64,000 nucleotides of DNA, from assembly GCA_000161775.1 (NCBI GenBank), contig GG704596.1, positions 2,659,806 to 2,723,805 of the forward strand. Direction: 5' to 3'. The stretch comes from Ruegeria lacuscaerulensis ITI-1157. Lineage in GTDB: Bacteria; Pseudomonadota; Alphaproteobacteria; Rhodobacterales; Rhodobacteraceae. Position numbers and translations under genes: made by a program. Below, piece by piece: positions 28,102 through 37,868 of the stretch; position 1 is the first letter of the stretch, and each line of letters opens with the position of its first letter. The notes under the pieces were generated by a model that did no database searches, was not told the origin of the DNA, and worked only from the letters and a program-made list of their open reading frames with translations.

Positions 28102-29329
28102 TCAGTAGAAGGCCTGCAAACCGGTTTGTGCCCGCCCCAGGATCAAGGCGTGGACATCATGCGTACCTTCGTACGTATTCACGGTTTCCAGATTGACCAT
28201 GTGCCGGATCACCTGGAATTCCAGCGAGATCCCGTTGCCGCCATGCATGTCGCGGGCCATGCGCGCGATGTCCAGCGCCTTGCCGCAATTGTTGCGCTTG
28301 ATGATCGAGATCATCTCGGGCGCGGCCTCGGCCTGATCCATCAGGCGCCCAACCCGAAGGCTGGCCTGCAGGCCCAACGCGATCTCGGTCTGCATGTCGG
28401 CCAGCTTTTTCTGGAACAGCTGCGTCTGGGCCAGCGGACGGTTGAACTGTTTGCGGTCCAGACCGTATTGCCGTGCCGCGTGCCAACAGCACTCGGCCGC
28501 GCCCATCACGCCCCAGCTGATCCCATAGCGCGCGCGGTTCAGACAGCCGAACGGCCCCTTGAGACCCTGAACATGCGGCAACAGCGCGTCCTCGCCGACT
28601 TCGACGCCATCCAGAACGATCTCGCCGGTGATCGAGGCGCGCAGGCTGAGCTTGTTCTCGATCTTGGGCGCGCTGAGCCCCTTGGTGCCCTTGTCCAGCA
28701 CGAAACCGCGGATCTTGCCGTCATGCGCATCGGACTTGGCCCAGACGACGAACACGTCCGCGATCGGCGCGTTCGAAATCCACATCTTGCTGCCGGTCAA
28801 CCGATAACCGCCGTCGACATCTCGGCCCGGGTCTTCATCCCGGGGGGTCCGATCCGGCATCCGGTTCGGTCAGGCCGAAACAGCCGATCCATTCGCCGCT
28901 GGCCAGTTTGGGCAGGTATTTGCGGCGCTGTTCTTCGCTGCCATAGGCATAGATCGGATACATCACCAGCGAGCTTTGCACCGACATCATCGAACGATAG
29001 CCGGAATCCACACGCTCGACCTCGCGCGCGACCAGGCCATAGGTCACATAGCCCGCGCCGATGCCGCCGTATTCCTCGGGAATCGTGGTGCCCAGCAGGC
29101 CCATTTCGCCCATCTCGCGAAAGATTTCGGGGTCGGTTTCCTCGTTCTGGAACGCCGCCGTGACCCGAGGCTGCAGCTTTTCCTGCGCATAAGCACGGGC
29201 GCTGTCGGCCACAAGCCGTTCGTCCTCGGTCAGTTGATCGTTCAGGCGGAACGGATCATCCCAGGCAAATCGGCCCAGATCGGGTGCATCCTTGGCGCGC
29301 AGCGCCGGTTTCGTATCGGGGGCGTTCAT
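28102..29329 (-). pseudogene. gcdH: Glutaryl-CoA dehydrogenase, frameshifted in this sequence
   Basis: FAD enzyme oxidising and decarboxylating glutaryl-CoA to crotonyl-CoA in lysine, tryptophan and aromatic degradation. The N-terminal frame (29329-28835) has [16 protein letters not shown] and [12 protein letters not shown]. The C-terminal frame (28860-28102) has [20 protein letters not shown], the catalytic-base region [16 protein letters not shown] and MHGGNGI. Between them, two single bases seem lost (in the C-run at 28842-28847 and near 28820), with GMKTRAE readable in the third frame. Product length would be about 407 residues. Confidence 0.88.
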
Positions 29330-29373
29330 GTCTTTGCTCCGAATTTCACGGTTTGCCGCACCCTACCCCGCAA

Positions 29374-29383
29374 TTTGCGCAAA
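29374..29383. promoter_or_regulatory. Palindrome in the gcdH-LysR divergent region
   Basis: TTTGCGCAAA, a perfect 10-base palindrome midway between the two divergent starts, is a plausible core for binding by the neighbouring LysR protein. Confidence 0.4.
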
Positions 29384-29426
29384 ATACAGCGAGACATTCG
29401 CAAGGTTTCATGAGTAAAACGCATGG

Positions 29427-30338
29427 ATGGAAACCAAACGCCGCTTGTTCCCGTCGATCTCATCCCTGCGCGCGCTCGAGGCGCTGGATCGGCTCGGCTC
29501 GGCCTCGGCCGCCGCGGACGAGCTGTCCCTGACCCAAAGTGCGGTCAGCCGGCAATTGCAGACGCTCGAGGCGCAACTGGGCGTTCGCTTGATCCAACGC
29601 GACCGGAAACGGCTGACGCTGACCCCGGCGGCACAGGACTATGTGGCCGAGATCCGTCAAAGCCTGAACCAGATTGCGCAGGCATCTTTGCGGCTGCATG
29701 TGACGCCGGCGGGCGGGACACTGCACCTGGCCATTCTTCCGACCTTCGGAATGCGCTGGTTGGTGCCACGCCTGCCCGATTTCGCGCGGCTGCACCCCGA
29801 CATCACGATCAACATGTCGACCCGGCTGCGCCCGTTCAACTTTGCCACTGAACCCTTTGATGCAGCAATCCATTTCGGCGAACCGGATTGGCCCGGAACC
29901 GAGCGGCTGCTGCTGAAGGTCGAGCGTGTCGTGCCGGTATGTGCGCCCACGCTGTTGCCGTCCGGCCCTCCCGGCAATGCGGCGGAGTTGCTGAAACTGC
30001 CCTTGCTGCACATTCAGACCCGGCCCCGCGCCTGGCAGGACTGGTTCGCGCAGCAGGGCGTAACCTCTCCAAGCCCCCTGCCCGGCACCGTCCATGACCA
30101 GTTCACTACAATCAGCCAGGCGGCCGTGCACGGGTTGGGCGTGGCGCTGCTGCCCAACTATCTGATCGAGCAGGACCTGGCGACCGGGCGTCTGGTGGCG
30201 GCCTATTCCGGTGCCGTCGAAACGATGGGCGCCTATTATCTGGTCTGGCCGCAGTCGAAATCCGATGAGCCGTCATTGCGCGAATTCCGGCACTGGCTGG
30301 CGTCCCAGGCCCAGGCTGATGAGACCTTGCCGCGTTGA
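29427..30338 (+). CDS. LysR-family regulator (GcvA/GcdR-like)
   Basis: A 303-residue regulator. HTH at about residues 8-65 (SSLRALEALDRLGSASAAAD, LSLTQSAVSRQLQTLEAQLG) and a substrate-binding domain from about 90 (LHLAILPTFGMRWLVPRLPD). It is divergent from gcdH with a 97-base gap, the arrangement of GcdR-type activators of glutaryl-CoA dehydrogenase. The function in this strain is inferred from that position. Confidence 0.9.
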   Translation: METKRRLFPSISSLRALEALDRLGSASAAADELSLTQSAVSRQLQTLEAQLGVRLIQRDRKRLTLTPAAQDYVAEIRQSLNQIAQASLRLHVTPAGGTLHLAILPTFGMRWLVPRLPDFARLHPDITINMSTRLRPFNFATEPFDAAIHFGEPDWPGTERLLLKVERVVPVCAPTLLPSGPPGNAAELLKLPLLHIQTRPRAWQDWFAQQGVTSPSPLPGTVHDQFTTISQAAVHGLGVALLPNYLIEQDLATGRLVAAYSGAVETMGAYYLVWPQSKSDEPSLREFRHWLASQAQADETLPR

Positions 30339-30349
30339 CCGCGTCGCCT

Positions 30350-31051
30350 TCAAACGATTTGCGACGTAGTGTCGGCCTTGGCGCGTGCGTCGTTCGGGCG
30401 TTCGCCGGTGACCAGGTAGATGACCTGTTCGGCAATCGCCGTCACATGATCGCCCATGCGCTCGATGTTCTTGGCGATGAAATGCAGATGCATGCAGGCC
30501 GTGATGTTGCGCGGGTCTTCGGCCATGAATGTCAGAAGTTCACGGAACAGTCCGTTGTACATCTGGTCAACTTCCAGATCGCGATCGATCACGTCCTGCG
30601 CCAACTCTTCATCGCGCTGGGTATAAGCGTCCAATGCGTCGCGCAGCATGATCTCGACCTCGCGCGCCATGCGCCGCAGCGCCGTGGTGCTGCTTCCAAT
30701 CTGGCCCGAGTCGACCAGAACCGTGGTGCGTTTGGCGATGTTCTTGGAATAATCCCCGATGCGCTCGAGGTTGGCCGAGACCTTGAGGACCGAAAGAACA
30801 AGGCGCAGGTCGCCGGCAGTTGGGGCGCGCAACGCGATGACGCGGGCAGCTTCTTCGTTGATCAAGTCTTCCAGCGCGTCAATGGCCTTGTCGCCCTGTC
30901 GCACCTGCAGGGCCAGCTCTTCGTCGCGCGCAGCCAGAGAATTTGCGGCACCACTGATCGCGGCTTCGACCAGCCCGCCCATCTTCATGATGTGGGCTTG
31001 AACAGTTTCCAGATCACGGTCAAAGGCGGATGCGATGTGTTGTTCACTCAT
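30350..31051 (-). CDS. phoU: Phosphate-specific transport system accessory protein PhoU
   Basis: A 233-residue helical protein with two PhoU repeats (N-terminal IASAFDRDLETVQAHIMKMG; NLERIGDYSKNIAKRT and NIERMGDHVTAIAEQVIYLV are the metal-binding helices). PhoU dampens PhoR signalling when phosphate is plentiful. The start at 31051 follows GGAGAACAAAAC. It is 143 bases downstream of phoR; the pst transporter genes normally found with it are absent here. Confidence 0.94.
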   Translation of the reverse strand: MSEQHIASAFDRDLETVQAHIMKMGGLVEAAISGAANSLAARDEELALQVRQGDKAIDALEDLINEEAARVIALRAPTAGDLRLVLSVLKVSANLERIGDYSKNIAKRTTVLVDSGQIGSSTTALRRMAREVEIMLRDALDAYTQRDEELAQDVIDRDLEVDQMYNGLFRELLTFMAEDPRNITACMHLHFIAKNIERMGDHVTAIAEQVIYLVTGERPNDARAKADTTSQIV

Positions 31052-31194
31052 GTTTTGTTCTCCTGTCTTCGGCCGGTCCGGGCGTTGCTTCTGCAGGTGG
31101 GGCGCAGGATGTCTGGCCTGGATGCAATCTGGGCCATTTGACCAACGACGACAAGGCCGCCTGAGGCTTGTCACGGAATGACCGGCGTCATGCG

Positions 31195-32265
31195 TCAGGT
31201 GGTCGTCCCGGCGCTCTCAGAGTGGTTTGTCGCGCGCGCGGGCAGCACAACCGTGAATACGGCTCCTTTGCCGGGCTCGCTTTCGACCCTCAACCGGCCG
31301 CGATGGCGATTGACGATGTGCTTGACGATGGCCAATCCAAGCCCCGTTCCGCCCAGTTCCCGGGACCTGTGGCTGTCTGCACGATAGAACCGTTCCGTCA
31401 GGCGAGGCAGATGAACCGGGTCGATACCCAGCCCCTTGTCGATCACCTGAACCCGCACGGCGGGACCGCGTATTGCGGCATCGCGCTCGGATTCGGTGAC
31501 GATAAGATCGACTTTGCCTCCGCTGCCGCCGTACTTGATCGCGTTTTCAACAAGGTTGGTAAAAACCTGCCTCAGCTGATCGTTGTCACCAACAAGCTCG
31601 ACCGGCGAGCTCGGAACGGTCAAGCTCAGGACCACGCCGGCGCCGTCCGCCAAGGGGCGCAAGCTGCTCAGGGTCGCGTTCAACAGCTCGGTCAGTTCAA
31701 CCCTCTCTCTGGGGCGTATGCGCTCTTCGCTTTCGACGCGATTCAGGGACAGCAGGTCGCCGACAAGTCGGTTCATCCGATTGGCCTCATCCGCCATGAT
31801 CCGCAAAAACCTGTCATGGGCTTCGGGATCACCCTTGGCCGGGCCGCGCAGCGTCTCGATGAAGCCCATCAGGGCGGTCAAAGGGGTGCGCAGCTCGTGG
31901 CTGACATTTGCGACGAAGTCACGGCGCATCTGGCGGGCCTGTTCCAGATGTGTCACATCCTGAAACGTCACCAGAACCGCGGCGACAGCGGCCACATAGC
32001 GGCAGCTTACCTCGAACGTCGTGTCTTGGGCGCCATCATTGCCAAGATGCCTTGCCGTGGTCGCTCGCTTCGTGGCAAGGCACTGTTCTACCGCCTCGAT
32101 CACCTGGGGCTGCCGCAGGATGGTTGCAAAGTGACGATTATCCAAGCTGCGCCCCAACAAGACCCGCGCGTCGGCGTTCGATCCGATGATCCGCTCTTGT
32201 TCATCCACCACCACGGCTGGAAGCGGAAGCGCCGCTATCAATTCGGAAAGCATCATTTGGGACAT
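31195..32265 (-). CDS. phoR: Phosphate regulon sensor histidine kinase PhoR
   Basis: A 356-residue kinase: PAS domain (about 10-110), HisKA with phospho-acceptor His in FVANVSHELRTPLTALMGF, and HATPase with NLVENAIKYG, DKGLGID and GGTGLGLAIVKHIV. No transmembrane segment is visible at the N-terminus, unlike the Escherichia coli form. I prefer the ATG at 32265 (MSQMMLSELIAALPLPAVVV), after GGGAAAG, over an in-frame ATG four codons upstream at 32277. It likely continues the yicC-gmk-carbonic anhydrase run. Confidence 0.88.
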   Translation of the reverse strand: MSQMMLSELIAALPLPAVVVDEQERIIGSNADARVLLGRSLDNRHFATILRQPQVIEAVEQCLATKRATTARHLGNDGAQDTTFEVSCRYVAAVAAVLVTFQDVTHLEQARQMRRDFVANVSHELRTPLTALMGFIETLRGPAKGDPEAHDRFLRIMADEANRMNRLVGDLLSLNRVESEERIRPRERVELTELLNATLSSLRPLADGAGVVLSLTVPSSPVELVGDNDQLRQVFTNLVENAIKYGGSGGKVDLIVTESERDAAIRGPAVRVQVIDKGLGIDPVHLPRLTERFYRADSHRSRELGGTGLGLAIVKHIVNRHRGRLRVESEPGKGAVFTVVLPARATNHSESAGTTT

Positions 32266-32281
32266 GATCTTTCCCATAGGC

Positions 32282-32815
32282 CTAGACGCCCGCCGAAACG
32301 GGTCTCAGGCTGTCGCGGAATTTGCGCATATTGTCCTGGTAATGCAGCGCGCTGAGCGTGAGGCGCTCCGCGGCTGCGGCATCCAGTTGGCGCACCACCT
32401 TGCCGGGCGACCCCATCACCAGCGAATTGTCCGGGATCTCTTTGCCCTCGGTGATCAGGGCCCCGGCACCGATCAGGCAATTGCGCCCGATTTTGGCCCC
32501 GTTCAGCACGATCGCCCCCATCCCGATCAGACTGTTGTCGCCGATCGTGCACCCGTGCAGCATGACCTTGTGGCCGATGGTGCAGTTTTTGCCGATGGTC
32601 AGCGGGAAACCGGCATCGATATGCATCACGCAGTTTTCCTGCACATTGCTGCCCTGCCCCACACGGATCTCCTCGTGGTCGGCGCGGATCGTGCAACCGA
32701 ACCAGACCGAGGCGCCCTGCTCCAGCACCACCTTGCCGATCAGGTTGGCATCGGGGGCAACCCAGGTGTCCTCGTGGATTTGCGGGGCGTCATCGCCCAG
32801 GGCATAGATCGTCAT
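32282..32815 (-). CDS. Gamma carbonic anhydrase family protein (left-handed beta helix)
   Basis: A 177-residue hexapeptide-repeat protein: [19 protein letters not shown], then NVQENCVMH with zinc-ligand histidines, [20 protein letters not shown]. YrdA/PaaY-like trimers bind zinc; many are carbonic anhydrases, others act as thioesterases. It overlaps gmk by ATGA and precedes phoR. Confidence 0.9.
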   Translation of the reverse strand: MTIYALGDDAPQIHEDTWVAPDANLIGKVVLEQGASVWFGCTIRADHEEIRVGQGSNVQENCVMHIDAGFPLTIGKNCTIGHKVMLHGCTIGDNSLIGMGAIVLNGAKIGRNCLIGAGALITEGKEIPDNSLVMGSPGKVVRQLDAAAAERLTLSALHYQDNMRKFRDSLRPVSAGV

Positions 32816-33453
32816 TTCATGCTCTCGAATTCTTGTTGCAGGGCGCGGACATGCTCTTGCAGTTTGGGTTGCTGGATCCGCCGCATCCGCTCGGCGCTGA
32901 CGATGGTTTTCAGCTTGTCCTCGGTCGCATCCAGATCGTCGTTGATCAGGACATAGTCGTAATAGCCCCAGTGGCTGATCTCGTCCCAGCTTTTCATCAT
33001 GCGCTTGGCGATCACCTCGGGCGCGTCCTGCCCTCGTGTTTCAAGCCTGCGGCGCAGTTCCTTGATCGAGGGCGGCAGGATGAAGATCGACAGCGCGTGC
33101 TTGCCCAGTTCCGAGTTGCGGATCTGCACCTCGCCCTGCCAGTCCACGTCGAACAGAACATCGCGGCCGCTCTGGATCGCCGTGCGCACGGGGCCGGCGG
33201 GCGAGCCGTAGAAATTGCCGAAGACATGCGCGTGTTCCAACATCTGCCCACTGGCGACCTGCTGGCGGAACTCGTCTTCGGAAAGAAAGTAGTAGTCCTT
33301 CCCGTGTTCCTCGCCCGGGCGCGGTTTGCGCGTCGTGGCCGAGACCGAGAACTGAAGTTCGGGATCCCAGTTCATCAGCCGATGGGCCAGCGTCGATTTA
33401 CCCGCGCCCGAAGGCGATGACAGAATGATGAGAAGGCCCCGGCGATCCGCCAT
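32812..33453 (-). CDS. gmk: Guanylate kinase
   Basis: Converts GMP and ATP to GDP and ADP. 213 residues: P-loop [13 protein letters not shown]-binding [26 protein letters not shown] and [16 protein letters not shown]. The ATG at 33453 (MADRRGLLI) is preferred to an in-frame ATG eight codons earlier. It follows yicC with a 16-base gap, a common pairing. Confidence 0.96.
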   Translation of the reverse strand: MADRRGLLIILSSPSGAGKSTLAHRLMNWDPELQFSVSATTRKPRPGEEHGKDYYFLSEDEFRQQVASGQMLEHAHVFGNFYGSPAGPVRTAIQSGRDVLFDVDWQGEVQIRNSELGKHALSIFILPPSIKELRRRLETRGQDAPEVIAKRMMKSWDEISHWGYYDYVLINDDLDATEDKLKTIVSAERMRRIQQPKLQEHVRALQQEFESMK

Positions 33454-33469
33454 CTGTGATTGTCCTTGT

Positions 33470-34360
33470 CTATTCAACGTTTTGTACCTGTTCGCGCAAC
33501 TGGTCGATCACCGCCTTCAACTCCAGCCCGACAGCGGTCAACTCCGAGTTCTGCGACTTGGAGCACAGCGTATTTGCCTCGCGGTTGAATTCCTGCATCA
33601 GGAAATCCAGCTTGCGTCCGACCGGGCCGTCCTGCCCCAACAGGTCGCGGGCCGCGGCGACATGGGCAGTCAGGCGGTCGATCTCTTCGGTGACGTCCGA
33701 TTTCACGGCAATCAGCGCCAGCTCCTGAGCCACCCGGTCCGGGTCGGCGCCCTGCGCGTTGTCCAGCACACGCGCCAGGTTTTGGCGCAAACTGTCCGAC
33801 ATTGCCTCGCGGCGCTGTTCAGCCAGTTGCGCAGCCCGAGCCGTCAGCGCCTCGATCTGGTCCAACTGCTGCGAAAGAACGTCTGCCAGGGCCTGCCCCT
33901 CGGCTTGGCGCATCGCGATGAAATCGGCAAGCAATTTGCTGAATTCAGCCTTCAACGCCTCGACCAGCGGGCCCGGGTCGTCATCTTCGGCTCCGGCCTC
34001 GAGCATTCCCTTCAGCGACAGCAGGTCTCCGGCCTTGGTCGGAGCCAGAGAAACCCCTTGATGCGCTGCAAGTTCCTCGGCCCGGGCCACAGCCGCCAGC
34101 GCCGCGCGCATCACCGGCTCGTTCAGTGTCAGTTCGGTTGCCGAGTCCTCGCGCGTGATCCTCAGCGTCAACGTCACGTTGCCGCGGCCGATCATGCGCG
34201 ACAGTTCGGCCCGCAAAGCCGCCTCGAGCCCGATCAACCAATCGGGGACCCGCAGGCGCATGTCCAGTCCCTTGCCGTTCACCGCGCGCAGTTCCCATGT
34301 CCAGCCGTGCGGACCCAAGCTGCCCTTTCCCGATGCGAAACCGGTCATGGATTTGATCAT
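33470..34360 (-). CDS. yicC: YicC/YloC family endoribonuclease-like protein
   Basis: A 296-residue protein beginning [13 protein letters not shown] with [16 protein letters not shown], the conserved N-terminus. The C-terminal DUF1732 part has [20 protein letters not shown], with the acidic cluster [10 protein letters not shown] ahead of it. YicC is reported to be an RNase acting with PNPase on small RNAs in E. coli. The start at 34360 was chosen for the conserved MIKSMTGF opening. Confidence 0.92.
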   Translation of the reverse strand: MIKSMTGFASGKGSLGPHGWTWELRAVNGKGLDMRLRVPDWLIGLEAALRAELSRMIGRGNVTLTLRITREDSATELTLNEPVMRAALAAVARAEELAAHQGVSLAPTKAGDLLSLKGMLEAGAEDDDPGPLVEALKAEFSKLLADFIAMRQAEGQALADVLSQQLDQIEALTARAAQLAEQRREAMSDSLRQNLARVLDNAQGADPDRVAQELALIAVKSDVTEEIDRLTAHVAAARDLLGQDGPVGRKLDFLMQEFNREANTLCSKSQNSELTAVGLELKAVIDQLREQVQNVE

Positions 34361-34462
34361 GCCTGCCCTTTCCAAACGTTGCGTGACGCGGCGTGGGTGC
34401 ACCTAATGCCATCGCGCCGGTCAGGGCAAGAGTTTGCTTATGGGGCACTTCATCTTGACAAG

Positions 34463-34477
34463 TTAACCATTCGTTAA
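34463..34477. promoter_or_regulatory. Perfect CtrA-binding box
   Basis: TTAACCATTCGTTAA matches TTAA-N7-TTAA exactly. It lies 121 bases before the PAS-domain gene and 103 bases before yicC, in their divergent region. Confidence 0.65.
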
Positions 34478-34597
34478 AGATTTGCTCCAATTTTAAACAA
34501 ACCCGTGTCAATCTGTCAGCCACAAGGACAGGTCGGTTGCACTCGGCGCAGGCGCCGCAACAGATCACAGAACGGCCAGTCGACGCGAGGTGCTGAA

Positions 34598-35269
34598 ATG
34601 AAAACCTTCTTCGGGAACGGTTCCGGGCCGAAACTTGGAAAGATCATCGCAATGGACCGCTTTGACAGTGGGCGCAGTCTGTCCCCGATCCGTCAGGCCG
34701 AAGCTTATTGGACTGCGCTGCTGGGCGACGATGGGGTCCCGCGGCGATCGCAGATCGATCCGCGCGGCCTGGAAAACATCTTGGAATACACGTTCATCCT
34801 GGAACGCATCGCGCCCGGTTTGGCTCGGTTCCGGCTGGCCGGAAGCCATCTGAGCAAGATCGCCGGCATGGAGGTGCGCGGCATGCCCTTGACGGCGTTC
34901 TTCGAACCCTCGTCGCGGGGCCAGATCACCGAAGAGCTTGAAAAAGTGTTTTCGGACCCCGCTATCTGCGAGCTGAGCCTCGTGTCGAAGGGCAAGCTGG
35001 GGCGCGTCCGGCTCGAGGCGCGCGTGATCCTGTTGCCGCTGCGCAGCGATCTGGGTGATATCAGCCGGGTTCTGGGCGTTATGGTCAGTGACGGCGCAAT
35101 CGGCGCAACACCGCGGCGCTTCACCATCCAAAGCAGCAGTGTTCGCCCCTTGGTCGCGATTCAGCGGCAGGTCGACAAACCCGAGCTGAATGCCGGTTTC
35201 GCCGAGGAGCAGGCCGAGTTCAAACGCCCGGCCCGGCATCTGAAGCTGGTCTATTCCCGAGACGATTGA
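34598..35269 (+). CDS. PAS domain-containing protein (PAS_5/DUF1488-like roseobacter family)
   Basis: A 223-residue cytoplasmic protein starting after GAGGTGCTGAA. The PAS-like core (about 40-170) has RQAEAYWTALLGDDGVPRRS, DPRGLENILEYTFILERIAP and RFRLAGSHLSKIAGMEVRGM. This arrangement is common in alphaproteobacterial single-domain PAS proteins of unknown role. No output domain is present. The CtrA box upstream suggests cell-cycle or motility-linked control. Confidence 0.75.
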   Translation: MKTFFGNGSGPKLGKIIAMDRFDSGRSLSPIRQAEAYWTALLGDDGVPRRSQIDPRGLENILEYTFILERIAPGLARFRLAGSHLSKIAGMEVRGMPLTAFFEPSSRGQITEELEKVFSDPAICELSLVSKGKLGRVRLEARVILLPLRSDLGDISRVLGVMVSDGAIGATPRRFTIQSSSVRPLVAIQRQVDKPELNAGFAEEQAEFKRPARHLKLVYSRDD

Positions 35270-35273
35270 ATGA

Positions 35274-35301
35274 AAAACGGCGGGCAAGGGCCCGCCGTTT
35301 T
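35274..35301. terminator. Bidirectional terminator
   Basis: CGGCGGGC and its complement around AAGG, flanked by AAAA and TTTT; it serves the PAS gene and, in reverse, the DAHP synthase gene. Confidence 0.85.
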
Positions 35302-35320
35302 CGTTTCAGTTCCGAAACGT

Positions 35321-36691
35321 TCAGCTGGCTTCGCGCTTCTTGCGGTCGCGGCGCAGGTTGGTCAGCTCTTCCGCCACCAGGAAGGCCAGCTCCAGCGACT
35401 GCGACGCGTTCAGACGCGGATCGCAGGCGGTGTGGTAACGGTCCGACAGATCCTCTTCACTGACGGCGCGGACGCCGCCGGTGCATTCGGTCACGTCCAG
35501 GCCGGTCATTTCGAAATGCACGCCGCCGGGGATCGTTCCTTCGGCCTGGTGCACGCCGAAGAAATCCCGCACCTCGCGCAGAACCGAGTCGAACGGCCGG
35601 GTCTTGTAACCGGTGGCCGACTTGATCGTGTTGCCGTGCATCGGGTCGCAGACCCAGGTCACCTTGGCGCCCTCTTCCTTGACGGCCTTGATCAGACGCG
35701 GCAGGTGCTCGCCCGCCTTGCCCGCGCCGAAGCGCGCGATCAGGGTCAGGCGGCCTTCTTCGTTGTCCGGGTTCAGCTTGGACATCAGAACCTTGAGGTC
35801 CTCGGCCGTGGTGGTCGGGCCGCATTTCAGGCCGATCGGGTTCAGCACGCCGCGGCAGAACTCGACATGCGCGCCGTCGGGCTGACGGGTGCGGTCGCCG
35901 ATCCAGATCATGTGGCCCGAGCCGGCCAGCCATTTGCCCGAGGTCGAATCCAATCGCGTCAGCGCCTCTTCGTATTCCAGCAACAGCCCTTCGTGGCTGG
36001 TGTAAAACTCGACGGTCGAGAATTCATGGGTGGTGTCGGCGGTGATGCCGGCGGCCTTCATGAAGTCGATCGTGTCCTGAATGCGGTCGGCGACTTCGGA
36101 GTATTTCTGCACATCCTGTTCGTCGGTGAACCCCAGCGTCCAGGAATGCACGCGGCTCATGTCGGCGAAACCACCGGTCGAGAACGCACGCAGCAGGTTC
36201 AGCGTGGCCGCAGCCTGGGTATAGGCCTGCAACATCTTCTCGGGGCGGGGCTCGCGCGCCTCGGGAGTGAAGGCCAACTCGTTGATGATGTCACCGCGAT
36301 AGCTGGGCAGCTCGACCCCGTCGATCACCTCGGTCGGGGCGCTGCGGGGCTTGGCGAACTGGCCGGCCATGCGGCCCACCTTGATCACCGGAACCTTGGC
36401 GCCATAGGTCAGCACCATCGCCATCTGCAGCATCACCTTGAAGGTGTCACGGATCGCATCGGCGCTGAACTGGTCGAAGCTTTCGGCGCAATCCCCACCC
36501 TGCAGCAAAAAGGCCTCGCCGCGACCGGCGGCACCCAGATGTTGCTTGAGGCGCCGCGCCTCGCCTGCAAAGACCAGCGGGGGATACTGCGAAAGCTTGG
36601 CCTCGACCTTGGCCAAGGCGGCCTTGTCGGTATAGTCTGGCATCTGAACCCGCGGCTTGCTGCGCCAGTTCGTTTTTTGCCACTCGGTCAT
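35321..36691 (-). CDS. aroG: Class II 3-deoxy-7-phosphoheptulonate synthase (DAHP synthase)
   Basis: First step of the shikimate pathway. 456 residues, the plant/AroA-II type: [19 protein letters not shown] at the N-terminus, [25 protein letters not shown], the metal and phosphoenolpyruvate site [10 protein letters not shown] and [18 protein letters not shown]. Class II enzymes are about this size, unlike the 350-residue class I. It pairs functionally with aroQ in this window but is not in its operon. Confidence 0.95.
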   Translation of the reverse strand: MTEWQKTNWRSKPRVQMPDYTDKAALAKVEAKLSQYPPLVFAGEARRLKQHLGAAGRGEAFLLQGGDCAESFDQFSADAIRDTFKVMLQMAMVLTYGAKVPVIKVGRMAGQFAKPRSAPTEVIDGVELPSYRGDIINELAFTPEAREPRPEKMLQAYTQAAATLNLLRAFSTGGFADMSRVHSWTLGFTDEQDVQKYSEVADRIQDTIDFMKAAGITADTTHEFSTVEFYTSHEGLLLEYEEALTRLDSTSGKWLAGSGHMIWIGDRTRQPDGAHVEFCRGVLNPIGLKCGPTTTAEDLKVLMSKLNPDNEEGRLTLIARFGAGKAGEHLPRLIKAVKEEGAKVTWVCDPMHGNTIKSATGYKTRPFDSVLREVRDFFGVHQAEGTIPGGVHFEMTGLDVTECTGGVRAVSEEDLSDRYHTACDPRLNASQSLELAFLVAEELTNLRRDRKKREAS

Positions 36692-36860
36692 AGCTTTGAT
36701 CTCCGCTGATGTATTTCAGGTGGCCTCTATACAAAATCCGAGAACCAGAGACCATAACCGATTTGCGCCTCTTGACGTCGGAAACAAGCTTTGAGCATGG
36801 TGGCGATCAAGTTCGCCGCAGGCCCCATGCCTCGGCCCGCCGAATCAAGGACAGTTCGCC

Positions 36861-37865
36861 ATGCAAGAGCAACGCCAAGTTGTCACCGTGGACACGGACG
36901 CGGCGAAGCCGCGCAATTTCGTTTTTGTTCTGCTGGACAAGTTTTCATTGCTGTCGTTTGCCTCGGCGCTGGACAGCCTGCGCATCGCGAACCGCATGGC
37001 GGACCGGCAGATCTATACCTGGACGCTGGCCGGCGAAGGCGGCGAGACCGTTCAATGCTCGGCCGGTACCACGTTCCAGCTGGATCGCGATCTGGACGAG
37101 TTGCAGCGCGACGACGTGATCATCGTCTGCGGCGGGGTCGATGTGCAGGCCGCCACCACCAAGAAGGTGTTGAGCTGGCTGCGCCGCGAGTCCCGCAAGG
37201 GGCTTCGGATCGGCGGTTTGTGCACCGCCGCCTATACCCTGGCCAAGGCCGGTCTGCTGGATGGCAAACGCGCCACGATCCACTGGGAAAACGCCGACAG
37301 TTTCGCCGAGGAATTCGATGAGGTCGAATTGACCAAATCGGTCTTCCTGATCGATGGCAACCGGATGACCACGGCGGGCGGTACCTCGTCGATCGACTTG
37401 ATGCTGAAGCTGATCGCCGATGATTACGGCGAGGAATTGGCCAATGCGGTGGCCGACCAGATGATCTATTCCTCGATCCGCACCGACCAGGACACTCAGC
37501 GCCTGTCGACGCCCACACGGATCGGCGTGCGCCACCCCAAGCTGAGCCAGGTCATCCTGATGATGGAGAAGAACATCGAGGAGCCGATCTCGCCCTCGAT
37601 CCTGGCCAAGGAGGTCGGCATGTCCACCCGCCAGCTCGAGCGGCTGTTCCGGCGGTACCTGAGCCGATCCCCCAAGCGCTATTACATGGAGTTGCGGCTG
37701 CACAAGGCGCGCAACCTGCTGATGCAGACCGACATGAGCGTGATCAACGTGGCCTTGGCCTGCGGTTTTGCCAGCCCCAGCCATTTCTCGAAATGCTACC
37801 GTGCGCATTACAACACCACGCCCTATCGCGAGCGCGGGACGCAGAGCGGGCGGCTGTCGATCTGA
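36861..37865 (+). CDS. GlxA-family transcriptional regulator (DJ-1/PfpI plus AraC HTH)
   Basis: A 334-residue protein. A DJ-1/PfpI-like domain (about 15-185: FVFVLLDKFSLLSFASALDS, IIVCGGVDVQ, RIGGLCTAAYTLAKAGLLDG) is followed by an AraC-type double HTH (about 225-325: LAKEVGMSTRQLERLFRRYL and VALACGFASPSHFSKCYRAH). Relatives include GbdR/CdhR/ArgR regulators of betaine, carnitine and arginine catabolism. No target gene is adjacent. Confidence 0.9.
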   Translation: MQEQRQVVTVDTDAAKPRNFVFVLLDKFSLLSFASALDSLRIANRMADRQIYTWTLAGEGGETVQCSAGTTFQLDRDLDELQRDDVIIVCGGVDVQAATTKKVLSWLRRESRKGLRIGGLCTAAYTLAKAGLLDGKRATIHWENADSFAEEFDEVELTKSVFLIDGNRMTTAGGTSSIDLMLKLIADDYGEELANAVADQMIYSSIRTDQDTQRLSTPTRIGVRHPKLSQVILMMEKNIEEPISPSILAKEVGMSTRQLERLFRRYLSRSPKRYYMELRLHKARNLLMQTDMSVINVALACGFASPSHFSKCYRAHYNTTPYRERGTQSGRLSI

Positions 37866-37868
37866 CGC

